A stretch of 64,000 nt of DNA from Pneumocystis sp. 'macacae' (Eukaryota; Ascomycota; Pneumocystomycetes; Pneumocystales; Pneumocystaceae): positions 558,001 through 622,000 of the forward strand of contig CM030733.1 in the NCBI GenBank assembly GCA_018127085.1, read 5' to 3'. The first letter of the stretch is position 1. Every line of letters starts with the position of its first letter. Positions 12,653-22,959 of the stretch are shown here, piece after piece. The notes under the pieces were generated by a model that did not search any database, was not told the DNA's origin, and saw nothing but the letters and a program-made list of their open reading frames with translations. Position numbers and translations under genes: made by a program.

Positions 12653-14426
12653 TTAAAAGATCCATGGTGTTGAATTAGGCAATAAATTAGGTTCACAAAG
12701 AATTTCTTTAATTATACAAGAGCAATGATTATCTAATGATAGAACTACACCAGATTCCCAATTTCTACATAAAATAATAGATTTTTTTGCCTTAGACAGT
12801 AGAGTTCCCCTAAAAATATAATTAATATTCATTTCACATAATTTTAATAAAATGCATAAAAATTATAGTTATTATATTTTCTAATTATAAAAAAGATATT
12901 ATAAATGATCAAGTTTAAATAAATTTTAAAAGTGGAAAAATATATTCAATAACATTTTATACCTACCATGCAGATTCAGAAAGATTTGCAGAACCTATGT
13001 AGAAAAAACTAAGCGACGGCGTATGGTTTCTTACAAGAATAATCTATATTTTTGTAAGTATATAATTTATTAAATATACAAAAATAATTTTACTTTATGA
13101 TGCATAAGACATCCTCTATGCATGCTTTTAGTGTCATATAAAATACTTTTTGGAAATTCGGAATGTTCCCAAAATCGCTTTTGAAAGCATATTGTGCCTG
13201 CTGATTCTTTCCCACCCTTACTAGATAAAACTGTGTTCATACTTGGAAAATGAACTTTTATAGAGTTTTTCCAAGATTCTGAATCCATGTTATAGGAAGT
13301 AATTGTTTGATTACCTTTTAATGCACGGTAGATATTAGCCATGAATGTCGATTTTAATAATCCTAAAGATGATGTCTATTAAATATTAAAAAATCTAAAT
13401 AAAATATTAAATATAACCATAATATTTATTTCTATATCATTTTTGGTTGCTTTTCCAAGTCTTTGAACTGCTCTTGCTAAAGATAAATAACCTGTATTCT
13501 TTAAATTAACAATATTTAACGCACTTGATGGTATTGAATGAACAAAATGAATATTTTTACTCATTGTAAAATCATAATATTGCATTTTCTTAAGAATATG
13601 GTCAGGATAATCTTTAGCTTTACAGTAATGAAACAAGTCTCTTTCAAAATCCGTAGAAAATTCTGTAAATACAGATTCCCTTCGAGGAAAATCATGAATG
13701 TACATACTCTATCTTATTAGTTGTATTTGAAAAAAAAAATATACATTCTCCATTACTCCAGTTTCTCCCCAGTCATAATCAACTAAATTAGCCTAATTTT
13801 GTTATTAAAACTTTAAACATGGTATATTACACTTGGGATAACAATACGTAAGTATGTGGTATAAAACAAAAGCTTTCGTCTTTTTTTAGAAAAAAAACAT
13901 AAACTTAAAAAAAGTACCTGTAATTTACAATGCATGCAATTGGCACCTTTCATAGAAGGGAAAATAACAGAAACATTTGGAAAACAAAGATATAGTCCAT
14001 TAATAGCTTGTTTCTTTAACAAAAATTAGCTTTTGTAAAAAAGCTTTATTAAAATCTAAACCTCTTTATCTGATTTAGCTTGATGAACGAAAACAACTAT
14101 TGTTTTAGATAATTGAATTTTTGAAAGAACCCATATTGGATCGATGACAAAAGCAGACAACACAGCCGCTTTTAAAATATCCTATTAACATATTTAATAT
14201 ATATTTTTTAAAAGTATATGATGAGTACTTTTTGAAAAACATTCTCAATTGTTATATCATGTGTTGTTTCTTTATAACCTTTTACTGCTGTAACTTTAAT
14301 TGTACCATTAGGAAACGGAATATCTTTAAAACATATAGATTCTTCAGATTTTTTGAATTCTTTAACTTGTATATTGTCATTTGTTAAACAAACTCTTTTT
14401 GAGGGATAAACATTAGTTTTATCCAT
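12653..14426 (-). CDS. TDP1: Tyrosyl-DNA phosphodiesterase 1
   Basis: Tdp1 removes topoisomerase I peptides from DNA 3' ends using two HxK motifs. The first motif is NCMHCKLQ (His-x-Lys), spliced to FYTTYLRIVIPS. The middle holds FLHD-like IHDFPRRESVFTEFSTDFER and FVHSIPSS. The second motif lies in RGCLMHHKVKLF. The C-terminal exon ends CRNWESGVV...LPNSTPWIF. The N-terminus starts at the ATG at 14424-14426 and leads through GTIKVTAVKG to VLSAFVIDPIWVLSKI. At least six introns are needed. A downstream block reading IGSANLSESAW in outline is expected near 12990-12830 and is consistent with the spliced sequence, though I did not resolve every junction. Confidence 0.87.
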
Positions 14427-15076
14427 TTTATTATCAAATAAACTTTTTTTTCCAGAAATATGAAAAAAATTTCTATAGAACAGTCTTTCAACAAATTTGT
14501 TTTCAGATCACATTTTTTAGTTTAATTTTCTTAATTATTTCTAAAATTGATTTTTAAATTCTCAATAATAGATTTAAAAATGATTGATAAAATATTCATA
14601 AAACATAATATTTTTTTGAAAAAAACATTATAATTATTTTTTATATTTTAAATAAATTTTATTTTTTATTAAAAAATATAAACTTTCAGAATTATAAAAA
14701 AATAAAATTTAAGGAAATATTTTGAAAGATTTTAAAAACTATTTTATCAGAAAATAAATTAAATTTCCATTATTTTAAATGTTAATCTGTTTAATTTGAT
14801 TATAAGTAAGTTTTGTTGATAAACGAGTTTTTAAAATGGATTCTTTAAAGTAATCAAATATCTAATATTATAAAAATAATAAAGTGAACAATAAAAATAA
14901 ATTAAAATATATACTTATGAATTCACGGCTTTCTAATTAAACGAAATATTTCTTAATCTATTCAATTAAAGCAGCAATTCTTTATTTTTTGATCGTTTTT
15001 GATTTAGATTTAATATTTAATTAATTTTATAGGTGTTTAAATACATTAAAAAGGCCTTTGCATAAATAAGAGATTT
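14427..15076. other. AT-rich divergent spacer
   Basis: About 650 bases, almost entirely A/T, between the divergent TDP1 and serine palmitoyltransferase small-subunit genes. Both promoters must be here. I see no conserved frame or RNA. Confidence 0.5.
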
Positions 15077-15342
15077 ATGATTCCAATTGGATTAGCACGC
15101 TTTCTTAAAAGAAAATATTTTCAATATGAAGTAGCGTTTGCATTAAATATGTTAACTACTACAGAAAAAATGATTGTTAGTAGGTTGCCGTAAAAACATA
15201 TTTTTCTGGTTAACTGGTTAACGCAATATTAGACTTTATTTTTATAAGTATTACTGTATTAGTTCTTATAAGTATCTATGTATATTTTCCGGAACATTTA
15301 CGACAGCTTGCTGCTAAGGCTGCTTACTATTGGTATGGATAA
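15077..15342 (+). CDS. Serine palmitoyltransferase small subunit-like protein
   Basis: Small activating subunits bind the LCB1/LCB2 core of serine palmitoyltransferase at the ER and raise its activity, the first step of sphingolipid synthesis. The protein has two exons. The first gives ARFLKRKYFQYEVAFALNML, matching the YEVT-ALYML helix of this family. The intron runs from GTAGGT at about 15180 to TTAG at about 15231. The second gives NFIFISITVLVLISIYVYFP (one membrane helix), then EHLRQLAAKAAYYWYG and TAA. Total length is about 70 residues, typical for the family. The splice restores IVN before FIF. Confidence is good because the whole fold pattern is visible. Confidence 0.82.
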
Positions 15343-15456
15343 ATTCGGATTGATTAAGGCAATTTCTCAAGGAAAATTATTTAATTTCCAATGAAAAAAT
15401 CAAAAATTTGCATCATAAAATAAAAGATTATTATTACTCTATCATGTAATATAAAT

Positions 15457-18224
15457 TCATGATGAACGTCGTTCTTTCAACGATGCCATAGAACTATATA
15501 AGAAATCATATACTCCAGTATAATGCTTTTCTTGGAGTTTGTTTAATACAAGGATTCTGAAATCATTCAAGCTGATTTGTAAACCCCCTTCCTATAAAAT
15601 ACATGAATATATAACTCTTTTATATTACCATTACCTCTGCCCATCGTTTTAAAGATGTGTTGCTTACAGGTCCCATATGTCTTTTAATGATACTGGTAGA
15701 TGTATTCTCTAAATCTCTTAAAGTTTCTGCTGACCAACGTGCAAATACTGTTCCATGGGTAATAGAAAAAATAGAACCAAAAAAAATCCCTTGCATCTCA
15801 GCCATAGATTTGAGTGTTGTAATAATTTCGCTTTAAAAAAGTTAGTTTTTTTCCTATTACAAATATAAACATAATATACTCAGATAATTGACAACCAAGA
15901 GCATTTTTATCTTGTTTATTAAACGCTCTATTTCTCCATAAACAATTACAGAAATCCATTACAAAAGAATTGAAATAATCAACTATATCACGGTGATATA
16001 CAGATTTTATTTCACTTTTTTCATGGTAATCAAAAGCAGCTTTATATCCTGCTATTAATCCACAAGTTCTTGATAAACTCATTCCATTTCCTGAAAAAAA
16101 ACATTGATAAATAATATGAGATGATGGTAATATAATATTTGGTAATTTTTCTTGAACAATTAAATCCGACAAAAGCTCATAAAATGAAAGAACAGAATCA
16201 TGAATACGTATATTATTTTTATGGTACTAGAAAGAATTACAAATAATGTTTAATATACTTCATAAAAATACCTCAAGAATATTAATACATAAATGATCTA
16301 CATGTTCGAGTAAAAATAGAATAGAGTCAAAAGGGTTATTTGGTATATTATTATTAGATGGAAGTTTCCAATAAACCCTTTGATTATTAAGTATTATTAT
16401 TGTTAAATTTAATTATTCATACTCATCTTTATTAATCAATACTGTATATTTTATAATCCATTGTCTAGTTAGACGAGAAAGAAAATTCATTAAGTCTATA
16501 CAATAATTTAAATTTTTTAAATTCTCTAATTTTATAAGATGAGATAGCATAATTGTAATATCTACTATGTTATAAATTATATTACAAAACAAAATAAAAA
16601 AAACCTTTTTGTGATTTAATGGGTACGTGTATTAAAAGATTAAAAAGCGATTCCCGATATTTAAAACCATCCCATGTTTCCAATAATTTATTTAAAAAAC
16701 TATCTATAGATGATAATGTTTCCTTATTAATATATTAGTTAATTGTTTAATATGATTAAAAAAACCTTAAAGAAATATGTAAATTTCTCTAAATATTGTA
16801 AAATATTATTAATATATGTATCATTGTTATTTTCTTTTAAATCCGAAGACAATTTAGCTTCAAACCAAAAATTTAAACGTTTAATAGCAAATTCTGCTCA
16901 ATTAAATTGATATTATATATCATATTGTTAAATATTCTCTTACCTGGACAGCGCAAAACTAAAAGATATTGAAGTACTGGGTTATCCAAAATAGATACAA
17001 GTTGACTGGGAAATTCAATATTATCAATATGTTCAACAAGATCATGTTTAGTTCGGATTTCTTCAGTAGTATATGATTCCTGATACAAAATAAATAAAAA
17101 TATTTAAAAGATTAGAAAGAAAACTTTATTTGAACCAAATGTTCGAATCTCAGGAATCACAAAACTCCCAAATTTTTGCTTTTTAAAACCACGATAAAAA
17201 TTACCCATAATTTCATAATTTGATGTATCATGGTCTTTTCTTATTTTTCTAGATAAGGATTCCTGTAATGCATTGACTTTCGCTAACCATGATTTATTTG
17301 GGTGCTAATAACTGTTAATAGAAATTTAAATTTAAAAAAGACTACATCAAATAATTTATCATGGACTTTTAAAAACTTAGTGATTATAATATCCGGATAA
17401 TATGATTTGTAAAGCTGCAATAGAGAAAATATGCTTTGATCGTTAGGAGATTGACGTTGAATTTCAAGACTAATATAATTAAAAAAATAGTTAATAAAAT
17501 TACAAACAGTTTTTCTATTCGAAAAGCCTTTATATTGTTACAACGTGTTATAAGGATTAAAATATGACAAAGATATTTCCTAAAATCATGAATCAGTAAA
17601 CACTAAGATTGATTTTAACAACCTAAGTGTTATAAAATCAATATAATGAAAAATAACACCATAAAGCTGATTTAACTCATCATATCCATCTAGATAATCG
17701 TAAACCATAACAACCCATTTAAGAAGCATATTCTTAAATTCATTACATAAAGTCCAAAACCAAATTTATATAATGAACCTGTATAAATAAACTTGCTTTT
17801 CCTCTACCATGACCAAGACTCCCTAATATTCTAATAACCGTATTTTGCTTAACTTTTTCGCACGGCATCATTAAATTAATGATTGTAGTCGCATTGCTTT
17901 GGCTGATATGATGACTACGACATATCATTGAAATACCTTTATCAATTAATACAGAATCTAATCCAACCTTTTCAACAATATTTGATAAGTATTTTATAGC
18001 ATCAACTAGTCTTTCTTTTGAAAAATCCTCAGAAAAAATCTCTATTATTAATATTTATTTAAACAATAATTGATTTAATTAAAAGTACCTTGTTCAAGTT
18101 GTTCAATGGCTATTTCTGACGGATTTTTTTCATTTAAATTATCATAAAAAGGATTAAAAGATTCTTATCCAATATTAAATTTTATTTTTGTTGCATTATT
18201 ATTAAAACCTGTATCAATTTCCAT
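15457..18224 (-). CDS. mis6: Inner kinetochore protein CENP-I / Mis6
   Basis: CENP-I/Mis6/Ctf3 is a HEAT-like subunit of the constitutive centromere network and supports CENP-A loading. The clearest match is SLGHGRGKASLFIQVHYIN, which splices to WLVMVYDYLDGYDELNQLYG, the hallmark Mis6 block. Later exons contain HIDNIEFPSQLVSILDNPVLQ, LSRTCGLIAGYKAAFDYHE, LWRNRAFNKQDKNALGC and a C-terminal VYDFLYSSMASLKERRSS ending in TGA at 15457-15459. There are at least ten short introns. The likely ATG is at 18222-18224, but an in-frame TAA follows about 20 codons later (near 18168), so the first exon model is incomplete. The divergent neighbour at 18566 leaves a 340-base promoter region. Confidence 0.82.
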
Positions 18225-18565
18225 TAATTTTAAATTTTTAAAATATTCAAATCGTTTTAAAAATAATCGTATAACAATTTAGTTCAGATATATACAGTAA
18301 TATATATATAATTTTATTGATTCATTCGTTACAATTTTCCGTTAGCTTTTCTAAATATATCTAAATATTTAATTTAGTATTTCGTGTATGTTGTTAAGAT
18401 TAAATAAGTGATGTAAAATACAAAATGTAAGTAAAATACAATTTTCTTTTATTTTATAAAAAAATACTTATTTATATATGTTTTCATTCACGTTTGTTTT
18501 TTAATATCTAGATATTTTACGGACAACTACAATAAAATCTTTCAAAATCTTTAATCAACTTTAAA
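18225..18565. promoter_or_regulatory. Divergent spacer between CENP-I and the small basic gene
   Basis: About 340 A/T-rich bases between divergent starts. No distinct motif was found beyond T-rich and TATA-like runs. Confidence 0.45.
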
Positions 18566-19107
18566 ATGCTCAATATTCGACGGAAAAAGCCATTTTCAAA
18601 GAAATCTAAGGTATTTTATTATTTTTATATACGTCTATTATCATTTTATTAAAACAAACAAGCTTTTGGTGAAAGAAAAAAGTATTCCTTCGTTAAATAC
18701 TTCTGTTCCGGCAAAAGTACAGAAACCTCGAAAAGTGTTCGTTAAAGATAAAGTATTTAATATTTTTTGTAAATTTAGTAGATGTTGGTAACGGTTCTAT
18801 TTGTTTAGGCTACTCTGCTGTCTATTTTGGAACAAGTAAATCGGAAATTAGATGATGAAGCTAATCTTAAACGAGAAAAAATGGTATTGAGAGAACAGTT
18901 TTTCGTAGAAATTAAAAGGTATTTAGAAGAACATGGTGGCAATTAGGCAAGCAAAACAAGTTAAACGAGAGACAAGAGAACTTGATAAGAAAAATAAGAA
19001 ACAAAAAAAATGGGTAATACATATACACTTTTGTGAATAACATTTACCGAAATTTACAGGAAGAAGCAATAGCAAAGGTCAAACGGAAAAAACAAAAGAT
19101 AGGATAG
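18566..19107 (+). CDS. Small Lys/Arg-rich coiled-coil protein
   Basis: Four or five exons encode a basic protein of about 100-120 residues. It starts MLNIRRKKPFSKKSK, then LLVKEKSIPSLNTSVPAKVQ, then KATLLSILEQVNRKLDDEAN and LKREKMVLREQFFVEIKR. A frame-restoring 28-nt intron would join this to QAKQVKRETRELDKKNKKQ, and a final exon gives EEAIAKVKRKKQKIG. Without that very short intron the protein stops at EEHGGN. The composition suggests a nucleolar or ribosome-assembly factor, but I recognise no family, so no function is assigned. Confidence 0.6.
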
Positions 19108-19255
19108 ACTGCAGAATATTATACCAAGTCAGACTGGTTTATTATGTAAACATCAATTAAGTGCAAAAAGGCACATGATAAATGCATGTAAATGAGTACA
19201 CAAATGTTTGATGAGCTATACATATAATCTTTTTTATCAAAAACATTCACAATAA

Positions 19256-21257
19256 TTAATCGGTAGATACCACAGAGGCATGCTTAAATAGATCTAAAAT
19301 GCGTTCCTTATGTTTTAAATTCAATTCCGACTGTTTTTCAGCCCTTATTTTCCTGTTTTTTTTCCTCATTAGTTCTGAATCATTTAGCTTACAGTATCAT
19401 GAATATCAGTATAAACCTTCTAATAGCCTTCCACTCATAAATGCCCAGAGATCGTTCCCGCCATTCCTAGAAAGCAGATATGCAGATATAAGCATTTTTT
19501 CCGCTTGCTCGCTTTCAGAATGAATAGTAAAATAGGAGCACAAAACGATTGAAGCGATGGCTCGTAGCTGGTTGTTAGCGTGTTTGTCGAATGCAGAGAT
19601 AACGGACAGCAAACTGTTTCTGCAGAATCAGCCCCCTGCTTATCTAGGAACCAGGCAATACTTTGAATGGACATCCCTTCTTACGGAGCCGCTAACTAAA
19701 TCCCATGCAAACCGCAGCTGAGCAAAACTCGATGACCGACATAAGGGCCCTATATCATCGAGAATCTCGTGTGCCCGTCTCTCATCGTGCAGCCTGCTCC
19801 CCTGGAAAATAAGAACAGAATTAAGGCTCCCCAGCAAACTGATCGCCTCGATACTCGTGGGTATCGAATCGTACGCCCTCAATGCTGCCTCCAGCCGGCC
19901 AGTAGACTGTGCGTACACCCCCTTCAAAAGCACATACAATGCCCTCGTGCTGCTGCCAAAAGACGACGACTGTCTGTCCAGATCCCGGATATGCTGACCA
20001 ATCAGCCTCGCCCACAACCAAAACACCACCAACCCCTTCCGCTTTGTCAAAATCCGACCTCAACACCAATGCAAAACAATAGTAAATCAAACATACTTCC
20101 CACGCTACCCTAGCCCACCCCCCGTTCCTGGCCGTCCGCATGCTCTCCCCCTGCAACGCCCCGCTTGCAACCATGCTCCCCAGCATCTCCAGCCCCTCCC
20201 CCAGAAAAACCCCTGCCCTCAATGAGCTCTGGTCTGGCAGATAACAGACCCCCGCCAAAAGATGTCCATAGACAAAAAGCTGCTCCCGGCTAAACCACTG
20301 CACTCCCAGCCTCAACCCCCCCTCTCTCCCCACCGGCACCTCCATCACCTCCTCCCACCCCCCGTCCTCTGCAAGCCCATCAAGCATCCTGTGCAGATCC
20401 CTCACCCCTGCCTCCCCTCCCCTCCCCTCCACCACATCCAGCAGCACCCCCAGCACCCTCCAAACCACCCTCAGCCCCCCAACCGCCTCAAACACCCCCG
20501 CCATCCCCGACACCTCCTCCAGCCGCTCCCTTGCCACCCCATACTCTCCCCCCTCCGCCCTCACACAGACCTCCAGCAGAGACGCCACCACATACACTGC
20601 CTCGTCTCCCCGCTCCCCAGACACCCTCTGGATCCCCGACAGAGCCGACAGCCGCTCCCCTCCCCCCCCTCCCGTCCCCGACACAGCCTCGAACTCCTGG
20701 AACCGGAAGACATACTCCCACCCTGCCGCCCCATGCCTGTCTGCCTCAGAAACACCCCAAAACCCCTGCCCTACTCCTCTGCCGCTGCCACACACGCCCT
20801 CACCCGAATCCTCGCGGTCCTCGGCGACGTCTCCATAAGAATACGCACCAGCTGTGCCTCCATCCCAAACACCGTCTCCCAGTCGCCCTCCTGCTGCCTC
20901 GTATCCTGCCTCAACTCCCACTCACCCACTTACTCTCTGTGCCACAAGAACCTGCGTCCTAAGCACTCACACACACTCCTCCCGCTTACCCCCTTGCTCA
21001 GAACCGCCTCTGCCTCCCCTGCTTCCTCCGTCTCCTCAAAAATAACCTGTGCCAGCCGCTGCCTCGTCCGCATCTCGACCCCCACCGCAACCTGCTTCTT
21101 CCAGATAAGCCCTCCGCCCTCTCCCCACCTGCAGCACCGCCTCTAGACACCCAATCCCCGTCGCCACATGTCTCCTGTGCTCCCTGCCCGCCCTGCGCAG
21201 CCGCTGCGCCTCCGCAAACAGCTCCTCTGCCACCGCCCACAGCACACTGTGCTCCAT
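19256..21257 (-). CDS. MAU2: Cohesin loader TPR subunit Mau2/Scc4
   Basis: Mau2 (Ssl3 in fission yeast) pairs with Scc2/Mis4 to load cohesin. The N-terminal exon gives LWAVAEELFAEAQRLRR and HVATGIGCLEAVLQ, a typical cohesin-loader start. The next exons give RQRLAQVIFEETEEAGEAE followed by AVLSKG, then LVRILMETSPRTARIRVRAC and GWEYVFRFQEFEAV, all TPR-like helices. The C-terminal exons give LLGSLNSVLIFQG, LRFAWDLVSG, ANNQLRAIASIVLCSYF and LLSRNGGNDLWAFMSGRLLEG. Introns are short. Base use shifts inside the gene: the 3' third is AT-rich like its surroundings, and the 5' two-thirds is strongly GC-rich with G-rich sense strand. The start ATG is at 21255-21257, only 62 bases beyond the CENP-A stop. 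Confidence 0.85.
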
Positions 21258-21319
21258 CCGCGGGCTGCCTGTGCACGCCCCGCCGTCCCTGCGCTGCCAC
21301 GGCAACCGTTGCCCAGCAA

Positions 21320-21875
<556 letters not shown>

Positions 21876-21912
21876 GCTGTCTCCCCCCGCCCCCGCGCCT
21901 ATCTGCCGCTGC
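21876..21912. promoter_or_regulatory. 37-bp gap between divergent CENP-A and GPHR-like starts
   Basis: Only 37 C-rich bases separate the CENP-A ATG (minus) from the first GPHR-like ATG (plus). Both promoters must overlap this gap or the opposite gene's coding sequence. No TATA-like or AACCCT histone box is seen. Confidence 0.55.
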
Positions 21913-22959
21913 CATGGCAACTCCCTCCATGGGTCTCTGGCTTGCTGCACTCCATGCTGCGGCCTTTGCCGCTGCTGCTGCTGCACATGCTGCTGCGCGC
22001 CCTGCGCGCCTCGGCGCTGCCGCCCGCGCGGTGCTCAGCGCCACTGCGGGGCTGTGCACCGTGCTCCTTGCACTGTGCATCGCCGAAACAAGTCCTGCGG
22101 CAAGGCATGTCTCCCCCAACCCCGTCCATGCTGAGTGTCCAGGGCTCGCTCGACACGCAGACTCGAGTGGGCTGCAACCGTCCCTGTCCTCCTTGTCCTG
22201 ACTGTTGCGGTCCTCCCATACCTCCTTATCTACCGCGCACTTGCCGTCCACTGTCTCCGCCGCCGCGCTGCTGCTGCTGCCGGCCTCTCTGCCCTCTACA
22301 TCTATGTCCTCTGGACCCTCGACCGCTATCTGCCTGTCTCCCGCCACACACTGCCTCACCCCCCATACACTGCATGCGTTGGCCGCTGGCTGCTGCGCGT
22401 CGGATCCCTGGGCGTCGGGCTTATGGGGCTTGTGTCGGGCGCCGGTGCTGCGCGTGCTGTGCTCCTCCACTGTCCTGCGCCCTGCCGCTGCATGCACGCT
22501 GCATGGAGGCGCGGCGGGCGCTATGTCTTTGGCGCATACAGCGCATACCGCATTGCTGCACATGCTGGCGCGCTCTGGGGGCGCTGTGCACCACGCACTG
22601 CGCCCGGAGTGCTGGGCGCCGGCCTGGCAGCAGCAGCAGCATGGGTGCAGGGCGCAGCAGATGTCTGCCACAGGGCTGTGCAGCATGCACCGGCGGGGCA
22701 GCGAGTGCTGCTGCTTGCATCGGCCGGCGGGGTGTATGGGCTGGCAGCAGCAGTGGGGGTTGCAGGAGACGGGTGTGTGCTGGAGCAGTGGTTTTCAGGG
22801 GCATTTGTGGCAGGCGCAGTGGGAACAGGCGCAGGACGGGCAGTGTGGGTGCTGCTCGGGGGACAGCGCGGGAGAGAGGGGTTGGGCAGGGAGAGGGTGT
22901 CCGGCAGGGTCTGTGATGGGGAAGCGTGGGCTTTGCGAGGAGCGCGTCGACGGCCATGA
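21913..22959 (+). CDS. GPHR/GPR89-like multispanning membrane protein, compact
   Basis: GPHR proteins are Golgi/ER anion channels or receptor-like proteins with N- and C-terminal membrane bundles. Exon 1 (to 22104) is extremely Ala-rich: MGLWLAALHAAAFAAAAAAH, then LCTVLLALCIAE. A GC-AG intron (22105-22142) restores AAR/ARSTRRLEWAATVPVLL. Then follow VLPYLLIYRALA, LYIYVLWTLDRYLP and VGSLGVGLMGLVSGAGA, matching the family's VIGVTLMALLSGFGA block. After a short link come RYVFGAYSAYRI and a C-terminal LEQWFSGAFVAGAVGTGAG, which match the GLxFSxYCVYRI and DRWFDxxFLxxA blocks. Total is about 335 residues against the usual 450-550, mainly because the cytosolic loop is cut to about 25 residues. The call rests on pattern order, not identity. 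Confidence 0.55.

Noticed and set aside
19821..20921. 366-codon minus-strand frame taken as a whole gene
   Set aside because: Only its central part is a MAU2 exon. The first 55 and last 80 codons are out-of-frame readings of neighbouring exons and introns, as shown by the phase-correct joins.
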